From the NCBI GenBank assembly GCA_029936425.1, contig JAPYSU010000003.1, positions 241,902-305,901 on the forward strand: a stretch of 64,000 bases of DNA. The letters are read 5' to 3'. Origin of the DNA: Litorimonas sp. (GTDB lineage: Bacteria > Pseudomonadota > Alphaproteobacteria > Caulobacterales > Maricaulaceae). Positions 44,420-53,502 of this stretch are shown in pieces. Every line of letters starts with the position of its first letter. Positions within the stretch are counted from its first letter, which is position 1. The position numbers were made by a program, and so were the translations under genes. The notes under the pieces are model-generated. The model was given only the letters and a program-made list of their open reading frames with translations. It did not search any database and was not told where the DNA came from.

Positions 44420-45361
44420 TTAACTAAACAGTTTGGAGACGCTTTCGTCATTGGCGATGCGGCGAATGGCTTCGCCGAGCAAGGTCGAGGTCGTGCATTC
44501 GCGAATCTTTGGGCAGGCTTTGACGGCGTCGGGCTGCGCAATTGTATCGGTAATCACGACTTCGGTCAGCTCGGATTTGGTAATGCGCTCCACAGCAGGC
44601 TCCGAGAGGACGCCATGGGTGATATAAGCTGAAACGGAGTTTGCCCCGTGATCCTTGAGCGCTTTGGCTGCATTGCAGAGCGTGCCACCGGAATCGATGA
44701 TATCATCATACAGGATGCAGCTGCGGCCTGCGACGTCGCCAATAATGTTCATGACTTCCGATTCGCCGGCTTTGGGGCGACGCTTATCGACGATAGCGAT
44801 ATCGGCATTGAACATTTTGGCAATAGCGCGCGTTCTGACGACGCCGCCTGTATCCGGTGACACAAACAGCATTTTTTCACGATCAGAGGCAGAGAAGCGG
44901 TCTTTAATATCATTTACGAAGACAGGCTGGCCGAACAGGTTATCCGTCGGAATGTCGAAAAAGCCCTGAATTTGCCCGGCATGGAGATCTACAGTGAGGA
45001 CTCGGTGCGCGCCAGCTTTCGAGATAAGATTTGCAACCAATTTGGCTGAAATCGGTGTGCGCCCGCCTGTCTTTCTGTCCTGACGGGCATATCCGAAATA
45101 AGGAATGACGGCCGTAATACGCTGAGCCGAGGCGCGAACCAGCGCGTCGATCAGAATGAGAAGCTCCATCAAATGGTCATTGGCCGGGGCGGAGGTCGGC
45201 TGAACGAGGAAGATATCCTCTCCGCGCACATTCTCGTTAATCTTTGCGAAAATTTCCTGGTCCCGAAAACGCTCTATGTCGACTGCAGTGAGGGGAATGT
45301 CCAGGACGTCGGCAATGCCGCGGGCGAGGGGTTCATTGGCCGTGCCGCTGATCAGTTTCAT
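44420..45361 (-). CDS. prs: Ribose-phosphate pyrophosphokinase
   Basis: ATG 45361 gives 313 residues, the usual length, beginning MKLISGTANEPLA. It shows YFGYARQDRK, DLHAGQIQGFF and the PRPP loop CILYDDIIDSGGTL. It makes PRPP for nucleotide, His and Trp synthesis. It stands alone with its own terminator. Confidence 0.95.
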   Translation of the reverse strand: MKLISGTANEPLARGIADVLDIPLTAVDIERFRDQEIFAKINENVRGEDIFLVQPTSAPANDHLMELLILIDALVRASAQRITAVIPYFGYARQDRKTGGRTPISAKLVANLISKAGAHRVLTVDLHAGQIQGFFDIPTDNLFGQPVFVNDIKDRFSASDREKMLFVSPDTGGVVRTRAIAKMFNADIAIVDKRRPKAGESEVMNIIGDVAGRSCILYDDIIDSGGTLCNAAKALKDHGANSVSAYITHGVLSEPAVERITKSELTEVVITDTIAQPDAVKACPKIRECTTSTLLGEAIRRIANDESVSKLFS

Positions 45362-45468
45362 GACGATTTTTTCCGTATCAAGAGCCCGCAACGAAATGCC
45401 GGTAGGCTCGGTCGTGTTAGGGGGCTCTTAAGCGGGAGGCTCGGGGGAGTCTAGGGCTGACAAGTGAT

Positions 45469-46218
45469 TCACCTGAGGATTATGACAGAAAGGTTACGTC
45501 CATAGCCTTCTACGCCCTCATGCGTATTGCGGCGATAGCTGAAATAAAGGTCTGGATTGCCGTATGTGCACTCGCCAGTCCAGCTGCACTTCGTAACACC
45601 GCTGGCCTTCAGGCGGGAGAGTATAAAACCCGGTAGGTCGAAATGCGGGATATCTTTTTCGCTATCTTTGAAATAACGTTCGAATGTTTCGTCGATCTCC
45701 ATAAAGTCTGATTTGAACGCGTTTCCGACTTCGTAATTGGGCTGGCTAATACAGGCGCCGAGAACCGCCGAGATATTGGCCGGAGTCGCCCCAGCTTCGC
45801 AGAGGGCGGCGACAGTGCTTTCGACGATGCCGCCCAATGCACCGCGCCACCCGGCATGGCAGACGCCGATTACGCCGGCTTCGGCGTCTTCAAACAAAAC
45901 CGGGCCGCAATCGGCGGAAAGAACGGACAGGGCGAGACCTTTGGTCTTCGTCACAAGGCCGTCAGCCTTTAGAGGAGAAGAGGGTGGCTCTGAGATGATT
46001 TCAACTTGATCCGAATGGATTTGATGAAGGCTGACGAGATGGTCGGCTTGCAGGGCGTCGGCTATACGCTTGCGGTTTTCGGCGATGTCCATTGGGCTGT
46101 CCTCCGAACGTTCCCCTGCATTCAGGCTTTCATATATCCCTTCCGAGACGCCGCCTTGACGTCCGAAAAAACCATGGGGAGTGTTGAGGTCAGGATGAGT
46201 CTTGTATGGAGGGGTCAT
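45469..46218 (-). CDS. pgeF: Peptidoglycan editing factor PgeF / YfiH-family protein
   Basis: The 249-residue protein shows the family's copper- or zinc-type ligands: LHQIHSD, SADCGPVLF and GVCHAGWRGALGG. Known members act as purine nucleoside phosphorylase-like or cell-wall amino-acid editing enzymes. It overlaps the upstream methyltransferase by 4 bp, completing the lgt-midA-pgeF operon. Confidence 0.92.
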   Translation of the reverse strand: MTPPYKTHPDLNTPHGFFGRQGGVSEGIYESLNAGERSEDSPMDIAENRKRIADALQADHLVSLHQIHSDQVEIISEPPSSPLKADGLVTKTKGLALSVLSADCGPVLFEDAEAGVIGVCHAGWRGALGGIVESTVAALCEAGATPANISAVLGACISQPNYEVGNAFKSDFMEIDETFERYFKDSEKDIPHFDLPGFILSRLKASGVTKCSWTGECTYGNPDLYFSYRRNTHEGVEGYGRNLSVIILR

Positions 46219-47324
46219 TCTCGAAATCCTAATGGGGTTGGTAACCCTTGTGACTGCAAACTCACCGCCTTGAATAATTCGCCCATTTCTGATTCGTCCG
46301 TCAGGCGGTGGAGTTGACGCGCAATGACGGCCTTGGAGTCTGGTTGGGCTCGGGCCAGGGCGACGGCGCGCATTTCGAGTCCCAGTTTTGAAAGAAATTC
46401 CCGTTGCGTGACCGGACCATGAGTTGAGAGTTCTTGTGAAGCCGCAGTTTCAATCAGCGTCTGAAAATCCACCCGGGCGGTTAAATCACTCTCTCCCGGC
46501 AGCTCAAAAACACCAATCTTTTTGTGTCGTTTCAGGGCTTGAAGCGTATCCCCGAATTCTGTGACCTCGGGTCCGTAATCTATGAAAAGGGCGCGGCCCG
46601 GATGAGATTTAAAGCGAGCTTTGAGAGTTTCGATGATTTGGTGAACAGAGGGGCAGGTCTCCAGTAACTCGTCCTTTCGGGCGTCTGATTGCGCGTCCGG
46701 GAGGAAGCTTTTGGCCGTTGCGCCAATGGGCTCGGGGCCAATTTCAAAGCGAAGGCGACCTTCTTCATCCAGTCCGACATGACGTTCATGCCAGCCGTCT
46801 TTTCCGGCGAAAGGGTCGCGTTGAATGAATTGACGAATAGGAAGGCAATCCAGAAATTCATTACCTATGACAAGAGACGCCCCGGCCGGAGCCGCCTCGA
46901 GGTTTTGAACCCATTGCACTGGGAATCCGAGATGTCCGAGCGTCTGCCCCTGAACCGCTTCGAGCGCCGAGGAGGCTTCGATCAAAACAACTTGGACAGC
47001 CTTTTTAAAATCTTCGTCCAGAGACGCCGCGCGGAGCATATCCGCCATCATGACGCCGCGTCCGGGGCCCAGCTCGATCAGAAAAAACGGATTGGGCTTT
47101 CCCATATCCATCCAGCTTTGCAAGGCGAATAAGCCCAGCACTTCGCCAAACATCTGGCTGATTTCAGGCGCTGTGATAAAATCTCCGGCGCTGCCAAGCG
47201 GGTCGCGGGTCGGATAAAACCCATCCACCGGATCAAGCAGGCAAAGCGTCATATATTCGGCCACGCTGATGGGGCCGGTTGATTTTATGAGCGACTTAAT
47301 CCGGTCTTCGAGCTGGGTACTCAT
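46215..47324 (-). CDS. SAM-dependent methyltransferase of the MidA/NDUFAF7 family
   Basis: ATG 47324 overlaps the lgt stop (ATGA) and gives 369 residues. The N-terminus PISVAEYMTLCLLDPVDGFY, the SAM motif IELGPGRGVMMADML, and the GNEFLDCLPIRQF element match the family whose mitochondrial member methylates an arginine of complex I. The bacterial target is unproven. Confidence 0.92.
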   Translation of the reverse strand: MSTQLEDRIKSLIKSTGPISVAEYMTLCLLDPVDGFYPTRDPLGSAGDFITAPEISQMFGEVLGLFALQSWMDMGKPNPFFLIELGPGRGVMMADMLRAASLDEDFKKAVQVVLIEASSALEAVQGQTLGHLGFPVQWVQNLEAAPAGASLVIGNEFLDCLPIRQFIQRDPFAGKDGWHERHVGLDEEGRLRFEIGPEPIGATAKSFLPDAQSDARKDELLETCPSVHQIIETLKARFKSHPGRALFIDYGPEVTEFGDTLQALKRHKKIGVFELPGESDLTARVDFQTLIETAASQELSTHGPVTQREFLSKLGLEMRAVALARAQPDSKAVIARQLHRLTDESEMGELFKAVSLQSQGLPTPLGFRE

Positions 47325-48235
47325 GTCTTGGAGGGCGTCTCTTCTTCGATCCGCTTGGGCGAAACGGGGGAGCGCTTCCAGGCCCACGCCATGAGGGCGG
47401 CCCCGACTACGACCATCGGCAGGGAGTAAGCCATGCCGCGGGTCAGCTCGCCGATGAGAGGGTAGGTTCCGAATTGCGGGATATTGTCAGGCGTTCGAAC
47501 GAATTCGACGCTGAACCGGAAAATACCGTAAAAGAACATGAGCGCGCCGAAAACGACGCCTGGCTTGGTCAAGGCCTTGAATCTTGTGCAAAGGATTCGA
47601 AGAATGAGCCAGAGAACAAACCCTTCGAGGAAGGCTTCATAAAGCTGGCTTGGATGCCGGGGTTGAGAGTCAGGCGCTGTTGCAAAAATAAAGCCCCAGG
47701 GCACATCGGTAACGCGGCCATAAAGCTCCTGATTGACGAAATTTGTGAGTCTGACCAGACCCAGGCCAATCGGCGCGCCGACGCTCGCCATATCTCCGAT
47801 ACGCAGCTTTGACACTTTTGTCCGCCAGCTCGAATAGGCGCAAGCCGCAACAACGCCGAGGAAACCGCCGTGAAAGCTCATCCCGCCTGTCCAGACTTTC
47901 AAAATATCCAGAGGCGTTTCCCAGAGTGTCGAGGTGGAATAGAAAACGATATAGCCCAGACGTCCGCCAATTATTATGCCCAGCAGGCAATAAAACATCA
48001 AATCCTGCAAGATGATTTTGGTGGGAACGATTTCAGGGCCGCGCGTCGGGTGATTTGAGATCCAAATATCTTTACGCTGGCAGAGCCGGCTGGCGTAATA
48101 ATAGGCTCCGAATACGCCCAGCAGATAGGCGAGGCCATACCATTTGACCGAGAGCGGGCCTATAGAAAAGGCTTCGTCACTCAGCCAAGATGGGAAGACG
48201 ATTGCCTGAAAATCAGAAATCAACGCCAGAAACAT
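47321..48235 (-). CDS. lgt: Prolipoprotein diacylglyceryl transferase
   Basis: ATG 48235 gives 304 residues with about seven membrane segments. It shows the Lgt signature GRLGYIVFY, then FHGGFLG and RLTNFVNQELYGRV. It attaches diacylglycerol to the lipobox Cys of prolipoproteins such as those at 17.8 and 30.0 kb. It is first in a three-gene operon. Confidence 0.95.
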   Translation of the reverse strand: MFLALISDFQAIVFPSWLSDEAFSIGPLSVKWYGLAYLLGVFGAYYYASRLCQRKDIWISNHPTRGPEIVPTKIILQDLMFYCLLGIIIGGRLGYIVFYSTSTLWETPLDILKVWTGGMSFHGGFLGVVAACAYSSWRTKVSKLRIGDMASVGAPIGLGLVRLTNFVNQELYGRVTDVPWGFIFATAPDSQPRHPSQLYEAFLEGFVLWLILRILCTRFKALTKPGVVFGALMFFYGIFRFSVEFVRTPDNIPQFGTYPLIGELTRGMAYSLPMVVVGAALMAWAWKRSPVSPKRIEEETPSKT

Positions 48236-48358
48236 GCAAACCCTGCCAAATAATGCGTCCAAAAAATCTCAATTAACTTGGACCCTAACATCTGGAAAAA
48301 CCTGTAACCTGTCCCTATCTATGAATCAAAGCGAAACTCCGTTTAAAAGGCCATTGTG

Positions 48359-48730
48359 ATGCAAAGTAAATCCCGCCCCCTCGATGACATTTCGAATTTC
48401 CTGACAAATGCGGCCGGCGCGCTCAAAGGCGTTGGCGACGAAGTTAAAGCCATGTCGCGATCTCAGGCCGAAAAATTCATTGCCGACATGGATCTGGTGA
48501 GCCGGGATGAGCATGAAGTGCTGAAGGCTCGCCTTGAGAAAGCGCTTGCCGAAATTGAAGCCTTGAAACAAGATAAAGGCGTGAAACCAGCTGCCAAGAA
48601 GGCCGCCTCCGCCAAGAAGGCGCCCAGAAAAACCGTCTCTGCGTCAAAATCTGGTTCCGCAAAAAAGTCAGCAACGGCGAGGACTGGAACAAAGAAAACA
48701 GCCTCCGGAACATCCAAGAAATCTTCTTAA
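48359..48730 (+). CDS. UbiK/BMFP-like accessory protein with Lys-rich tail
   Basis: From ATG 48359 the 123-residue protein has an amphipathic N-terminal helix, then a coiled coil (VSRDEHEVLKARLEKALAEIEALK). This is the layout of UbiK-family proteins that aid ubiquinone synthesis. The final 50 residues are a Lys/Ala/Ser-rich, histone-like tail absent from short homologues. It is divergent from lgt and ends with a terminator. Confidence 0.75.
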   Translation: MQSKSRPLDDISNFLTNAAGALKGVGDEVKAMSRSQAEKFIADMDLVSRDEHEVLKARLEKALAEIEALKQDKGVKPAAKKAASAKKAPRKTVSASKSGSAKKSATARTGTKKTASGTSKKSS

Positions 48731-48780
48731 AGGCGGATGGCGCCTAATGTCGGTTTCGATCCGGATATGATTGTGAATTG

Positions 48781-48806
48781 AAAGCCTCCCTTGCGGAGGC
48801 TTTTTT
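48781..48806 (+). terminator. Intrinsic terminator
   Basis: AAAGCCTCC (48781-48789) pairs with GGAGGCTTT (48795-48803) and six Ts follow. It serves the UbiK-like gene 50 bp upstream. The remaining sequence to 49051 holds nothing I can assign. Confidence 0.85.
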
Positions 48807-49051
48807 ACTTGGAGGCACATCATTACGGGGCTGTCACCAAGGTGAACCTCTGACAACAGCTTCGTTCAGTTTCTGTTCAGCGGTGTTATTCTATAACAAA
48901 ACTTGCGTGCGTCCCCCCTGATTCGCCCCGTCATCCGAGACTTTGCAAATTAGGGCACGTAGCAGGGCGGTAGCTCTTTTCGGTAACTATGCGGTTCTCT
49001 CTCTCCGCCCCACCGAAAACAGCGCCGCCTCTGTCTTTTCTGGGGTAGCGG

Positions 49052-49564
49052 TTAAGGGAAGCTATGCCCGCCGCCATTACCTGTTGACCCTTCGGGGTCG
49101 AAATAAAACAGGCGGTTATAGGTTTTTCCCGCAATGCGAAGTCCGGCAGATAGGTAGCCCGATATTTTCCATTGTCCATTTTCGGCAATGATGGGCAGCG
49201 TCATATCACCTTCTATAATAACCTTCACCCTGTCCGGTTCAGTTTCGGAAATGGAAGGCGGTCCCCAATGATCGACTTTTATAGCAGCGCTTTCCTTGCT
49301 GAAAGGCGAGAGGTCAAACTTTCCAATACTGGACGTGCCGATTGAGATGATTGTACAATCCGTGACAGACACGCCGATCTCGTCAGTAGCCTTGCCTGTG
49401 GCGGTTAATTTGAACCCGAGCGTATCGCCGGCCGAGAAGTGATAAGTTCCGGCAAGGGCGCCTTCCGGAATCTCAGGAGAGCCCTCGGGCGAGGTGAACT
49501 TATACTGCAAGCTTCGCGTCACTTGGTTTACATCGAATTCAATTTCTAAAGTATAGTCTGTCAT
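49052..49564 (-). CDS. Hypothetical cytoplasmic protein
   Basis: The 170-residue protein has no signal or membrane segment and a strongly beta character (YTLEIEFDVNQVTRSLQYKF, KVIIEGDMTLPII). I do not recognise it. It follows the CadC-like regulator by 50 bp on the same strand and may be its partner or target. Confidence 0.6.
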   Translation of the reverse strand: MTDYTLEIEFDVNQVTRSLQYKFTSPEGSPEIPEGALAGTYHFSAGDTLGFKLTATGKATDEIGVSVTDCTIISIGTSSIGKFDLSPFSKESAAIKVDHWGPPSISETEPDRVKVIIEGDMTLPIIAENGQWKISGYLSAGLRIAGKTYNRLFYFDPEGSTGNGGGHSFP

Positions 49565-49613
49565 GAGGTTTTTTCTTCAAAAGGTTTTGTGAGGCAAGTT
49601 TTAGGGATTAGAA

Positions 49614-51356
49614 CTATTCAAGACTGGCCATGGTCAGGTGATAATTGGCGTCTTCGCGTAAATCCTTCAATTCCGGATCATTCTCTATTTCCGTTTTTTG
49701 ATAACCTGCCTGCAGCGCTTTTTCCAACATAGATAGAGCAAATTCTCTATTCCCCAAAATCTCTGCGGTCGCCAATGCGCGGTAGTAATAAATGGAATTG
49801 AGATCTTCCATTCTTTCTAACTCTTCGAGAAAAGTTTTCGCCTTCTGTATTCTTCCGATTTTGGCATTATACAACGCCATTCGGCTTTGAGTGTTAAAGT
49901 CTTCCGGTGACACTTCCAGTTCAGATTCCCAGAGTTGCAGGGCTCTCAAATAGGCTTGCCGCGATTCTTTTTCCTTTCCGGGGACCCAGCGATAGGCATC
50001 ACCGAGATTGGCCCAATAGAGAGGAAAGTGCGAATTGCCATCAAGCTCTAAAGTTTTTTCAAACGCGCCCGCCGACATTTCATACTGACCTTGGAAAAAC
50101 AAATAGGTGCCGAGGTTATTGTAAAGGGATGCATTCTGATGAATTTTTAAGCCATCCTGCAAAACTTTAATCGCTTCTACAGTATGATCTTGCCGGTGGA
50201 GTATCTGGGCCAGTTGAGAATAACTGCGGGAGTTTTCAGGATCGAGAGAAATGGATTTTCGCGCCATTGTCTCGGCTTCATCAAGTCTATCCAGATAGGT
50301 ATACATATCGGCCGCGTAACTTGGAAATATCGGATCGTCTGAATACAGAGCTATTCCTTGGTTGAGGATATCTTCCGCGCCCTTGAAATCTCCTCTTTGA
50401 CCGGAAATTCGAAATCTGCTTTCGAGGGTAAGGGCATTATTCGGATCCAGAATGTCAGCTTTATTCAGATGATTAAGCGCTTCGTCGAAGTCTCCCTGAA
50501 ACTCTTTAACCCACCCCATAGCAATGTGGCCCAAGGCGAGCTGATCGTTATACTCCAAAGACTGGCGGGCGGCGCCTTCGGCTTGCTTCAACAAAGCCGG
50601 GTCAGATTCTTCGGAAGTATATTCCCGTATGAGAGAGAGGGCGAGACCTGCGCTGGCGCCGGCATGTTGCTCATTTTTGGCTAAAATATTTGAAAACAAT
50701 TCTTGCGCGCCGTCGATGGCGCCGGGATGAGAAAAATAATGAATATTGTGAAGACCCTGTCGCATGCTCTCATTGACAGGGAGGTTTTGAGGTTGGGAAG
50801 CCTGTATACCCATTACAAAGAAAACCGTGGTCGCAGCCGCCGCGCCCGCTCCAATCCAGGTCATTCGCTTTTGTTTATGCAGGTAGCTTCGAATCGATCT
50901 TAGAAAGGAAGGGGTTCGTTTACTTGAATTTTGCGAGGGGACGTCTGCTTGGTCTGATTGGAAAGCGGTAGGAAAATCTGGAGGAGGATTAGAGGAGGCC
51001 GTCAGATCGCTAGGAAAGGCGATATCTGATGTGCCCTTGTGTGATGTGTCTTCAACCGTAGCGATTAGTCGATAGCCGCGCCTTGAGATCGTCTCGATAT
51101 ACCGGCGCGATCCCTTTTGTTCTCCCAAAGCTTTACGAAGCAATGAGATCGCTCTAGACAGCCGTTCATCACCGCCAAAATCGACGCCCCAAACCGCTGT
51201 GATAAGCTCTTCTCTGGTAAAAACGGTGTTTGGTTTTTCGGCCAGAACATGAAGTAGCTTCATGACCTTTGGTTCCACAGATGTCCGTCCTTTAAACCCC
51301 TCAATCGTGAGGGCTTCAAAGTCAATATGCGTCTGTCCTATCTTTGCCGTTTTCAT
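49614..51356 (-). CDS. CadC-like membrane regulator with winged helix and TPR repeats
   Basis: Residues 1-100 form an OmpR/PhoB-type winged helix (EPKVMKLLHVLAEKPNTVFTREEL, SRAISLLRKALGE, YIETISRRGYRLI). One membrane segment follows at about 170-190 (MTWIGAGAAAATTVFFVMG), then about eight TPR-type repeats in the periplasm. Such one-component regulators sense an envelope signal and bind DNA directly. The regulon and ligand are unknown. Confidence 0.85.
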   Translation of the reverse strand: MKTAKIGQTHIDFEALTIEGFKGRTSVEPKVMKLLHVLAEKPNTVFTREELITAVWGVDFGGDERLSRAISLLRKALGEQKGSRRYIETISRRGYRLIATVEDTSHKGTSDIAFPSDLTASSNPPPDFPTAFQSDQADVPSQNSSKRTPSFLRSIRSYLHKQKRMTWIGAGAAAATTVFFVMGIQASQPQNLPVNESMRQGLHNIHYFSHPGAIDGAQELFSNILAKNEQHAGASAGLALSLIREYTSEESDPALLKQAEGAARQSLEYNDQLALGHIAMGWVKEFQGDFDEALNHLNKADILDPNNALTLESRFRISGQRGDFKGAEDILNQGIALYSDDPIFPSYAADMYTYLDRLDEAETMARKSISLDPENSRSYSQLAQILHRQDHTVEAIKVLQDGLKIHQNASLYNNLGTYLFFQGQYEMSAGAFEKTLELDGNSHFPLYWANLGDAYRWVPGKEKESRQAYLRALQLWESELEVSPEDFNTQSRMALYNAKIGRIQKAKTFLEELERMEDLNSIYYYRALATAEILGNREFALSMLEKALQAGYQKTEIENDPELKDLREDANYHLTMASLE

Positions 51357-51577
51357 GAAAAGGGGCTTTTAGCAGCATAAGTTAATTGAAAGGGCTCGGG
51401 TTTAATAAAGGCATTTACAACCTGATACAAAATACATTGAAAACATGCAACCTAAGAAATACCTAAGAAAAATATCAGTCATCCAACAGGACTTTTTCGA
51501 ATAAAAACAGCATTTTACACATCGTGGGTAAGAGCTATCCCTTTAGCTTGAACTCACAAAAGACTGGCATAAAGTAT
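51357..51577. other. Gene-free upstream region of the CadC-like gene
   Basis: AT-rich, no gene recognised. It should contain the leftward promoter of the regulator. A rightward promoter-like pair, TTGAAC (51548-51553) and TAAAGT (16-bp spacer), lies at its right end and could start the RNA candidate that follows. Confidence 0.35.
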
Positions 51578-51859
51578 CGCCAAACTTGTCTGACGTTATG
51601 TTTGTGGGCGCCCTGTTCTTACCACGGTAAGATAGGTACAGGCATTGCCTGGACATGTCCGTTTCGGCGGATTTTGGGGAACGCTTTGTGTGAAAACGCA
51701 GTCTTAAATATGGATATTATGTGGGCTTGATATATCCAGGCAAGCAGGGTTTGCGGTGTCCCGCGACCCTGTTTGTTATAACAGATGTGGAGGTCTCCGT
51801 TATGCGCAATGGCGGAGACCAATAATAAGAGCGGGCTTTGACACTCAAGGCCCGTTTTT
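51578..51859 (+). ncRNA. Candidate structured small RNA with intrinsic terminator
   Basis: In 282 bases there is a chain of hairpins: CTTAC/GTAAG (51618-51631), CAGGC/GCCTG (51639-51651), TGGATAT/ATATCCA (51711-51738), CAGGGT..GCGG/CCGC..ACCCTG (51745-51771), and GGTCTCCG/CGGAGACC (51792-51820). Last comes a 10-bp terminator stem (51832-51854) with five Ts. The terminator points right, yet no rightward protein gene lies upstream, which argues for a non-coding transcript. It does not match 6S, tmRNA, SRP or RNase P RNA that I know. The 5' end is a guess. Confidence 0.45.
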
Positions 51860-51861
51860 CA

Positions 51862-52227
51862 TTATGCGGGAGGGGCCTCCCAAAGTTCAATTTTGTATCC
51901 TTCAGGATCTATAAACCAACCAAAAACTCCATATTCCGTGGGCTCAATGTCTCCGACAATTGTGGCTCCGTTTTCTTTGGCCCGCTTAATCAGGGCTGGA
52001 ACATCTTCGACCTGGAGATTTATCATGACCCTCTCTGATGACGGGGCGAAATAAGTGCTCTTATCTTCAAATGGGCTAAGCATAGATCGAGAGTTTGATT
52101 TGCGCTCCCATTCAAAAGTGCCCCAATCCGTAATATCCAATCCCATTTTCTCTGACCACCAATTCCGGTAAGCCTCTACATTTTTGCAGCGTAAGAAAAC
52201 ACCTCCAACCCCTAAAATCTTTGCCAT
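51862..52227 (-). CDS. VOC-superfamily (glyoxalase-like) protein
   Basis: The 121-residue single-domain protein has two beta-alpha-beta-beta-beta units (MAKILGVGGVFLRCKNVEAY and VEDVPALIKRAKENGATI) and the terminal metal ligand pattern FIDPEGYKIELWE. The reaction is unknown. Its stop abuts the terminator of the RNA candidate on the other strand. Confidence 0.85.
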   Translation of the reverse strand: MAKILGVGGVFLRCKNVEAYRNWWSEKMGLDITDWGTFEWERKSNSRSMLSPFEDKSTYFAPSSERVMINLQVEDVPALIKRAKENGATIVGDIEPTEYGVFGWFIDPEGYKIELWEAPPA

Positions 52228-52358
52228 GACTCATCTTCCTCTTTTACTGTAATGACTCTATAGCGCAGTTGGCATTTGAGATTAAGCCGTTTATAGACCG
52301 ACTTAATGTTTAGACGGGTGGCTGCCGCGCAGTTTGCTCATATTTTGGGACGGAATTT

Positions 52359-52490
52359 ATGTTTTCACTTATCCAAGCCGGTATCAGCGTTTTCGGCCTG
52401 TTCACAATGGATCCGGCATTATTTGCTTTTGGTCTTGTCATTATTGTTTTCGGCGCTCTCAACTTCCTTGATTACAGACGTTTCGATTAA
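52359..52490 (+). CDS. Small membrane protein, 43 residues
   Basis: ATG 52359 follows a GGGACGGA site and opens a 43-residue frame with one long hydrophobic stretch (about residues 16-36, ALFAFGLVIIVFGALNFL) and a short basic end (DYRRFD). It ends 22 bp before the calcium/sodium antiporter. This placing suggests co-transcription and a possible regulatory subunit role, which is inference. It is too short for homology by eye. Confidence 0.5.
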   Translation: MFSLIQAGISVFGLFTMDPALFAFGLVIIVFGALNFLDYRRFD

Positions 52491-52512
52491 CCCCGAAATT
52501 ATGAACTAAGCT

Positions 52513-53481
52513 ATGTTTCTTGCCTTCGGATTACTACTGCTAGGCATTGTCGTCCTGCTCGTCTCAGGCGACTTTATGGTGCGCGGCGCAGCGGCCTTGG
52601 CGCGGCATTGGGGCGTTCCGGCGTTGATTGTCGGACTCACGATCGTTGCTTTCGGCACGTCTGCCCCTGAAATGGTGGTCAGCGTCCAGGCCGTTTTGGA
52701 CGGTGTCGGGACGCTCGCCATCGGAAATGTGGTCGGATCTAACATAGCCAATATACTTCTCGCGCTCGGCTTGCCGGCCATAATTATGGCAATTCCGACC
52801 AATGTTAGCGGTGTGGCCCGTAACAGTCTCTTCTGCCTCCTATCGACTGTCGCGCTCGTTGTGCTAGCGTTTGTTCATAACCCGATGATTTTCTGGCAGG
52901 GCGCTTTGCTTTTCACCGGAATTCTTATTTACCTCGTCTGGATGTTCATTTTGGCCCGCGCCGGTGCCAATGATCCAATTCTTGAAGAAATGTCAGAGCT
53001 CGACGAAGGGCATGGCGGATTGCCGGTTAATCTTTTTGTTTCCCTGGCGTGGGTCTTTTTTGGCCTGATAGGTTTGGTGTTAGGCGGATGGTTGATCGTT
53101 GAGCACGCGCAACAAATTGCTGTCGGGTTCAATGTGTCTGAAACCATTATCGGACTCACAATTGTCGCCATCGGAACTTCCTTGCCTGAAATTGCGACTG
53201 TTGTGATTGCCTCTTACAGGGGCCATTCAGAAGTGGCGCTAGGTAATGTTCTGGGGTCTAACATCTTTAACTCACTTGCCGTTATGGGCGCTGCCGCCAT
53301 GGCAGGGGATGTTGTTGTCGAGCGTAATCTTTATGTCTTTGATATGTGGGTTATGCTGGCCGCTACTTTTGCCCTTCTGGCTTTTGTCCTGACGCGCAAA
53401 CCGATTGGCCGTAAAACTGGATTTATCTTTACCGCGGCCTATATTCTCTATCTTTTGGCGATCGCCAGAAGCATGATTTAA
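52513..53481 (+). CDS. Calcium/sodium antiporter (YrbG-like, CaCA family)
   Basis: The 322-residue protein has ten membrane segments in two inverted halves, each with an alpha repeat: GLTIVAFGTSAPEMVVS and GLTIVAIGTSLPEIATVV. Matching second motifs GSNIANILLALG and GSNIFNSLAVMG follow. The Glu of each SPE-like motif binds the cation. It probably exports Ca2+ in exchange for Na+. Confidence 0.92.
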   Translation: MFLAFGLLLLGIVVLLVSGDFMVRGAAALARHWGVPALIVGLTIVAFGTSAPEMVVSVQAVLDGVGTLAIGNVVGSNIANILLALGLPAIIMAIPTNVSGVARNSLFCLLSTVALVVLAFVHNPMIFWQGALLFTGILIYLVWMFILARAGANDPILEEMSELDEGHGGLPVNLFVSLAWVFFGLIGLVLGGWLIVEHAQQIAVGFNVSETIIGLTIVAIGTSLPEIATVVIASYRGHSEVALGNVLGSNIFNSLAVMGAAAMAGDVVVERNLYVFDMWVMLAATFALLAFVLTRKPIGRKTGFIFTAAYILYLLAIARSMI

Positions 53482-53502
53482 GTCGTCTTAACCGGGTCTC
53501 GT

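Noticed and set aside
48807..49051. tRNA or rRNA gene in the larger gaps (here, 51.4-51.9 kb, 58.7-58.9 kb and 61.5-61.7 kb)
   Set aside because: No T-loop GTTCGAATC-type sequence or cloverleaf pairing was found.
51524..51730. 68-codon frame in the structured region
   Set aside because: It is rich in Cys and Trp, has no protein-like pattern and overlaps several hairpins better explained as RNA structure.
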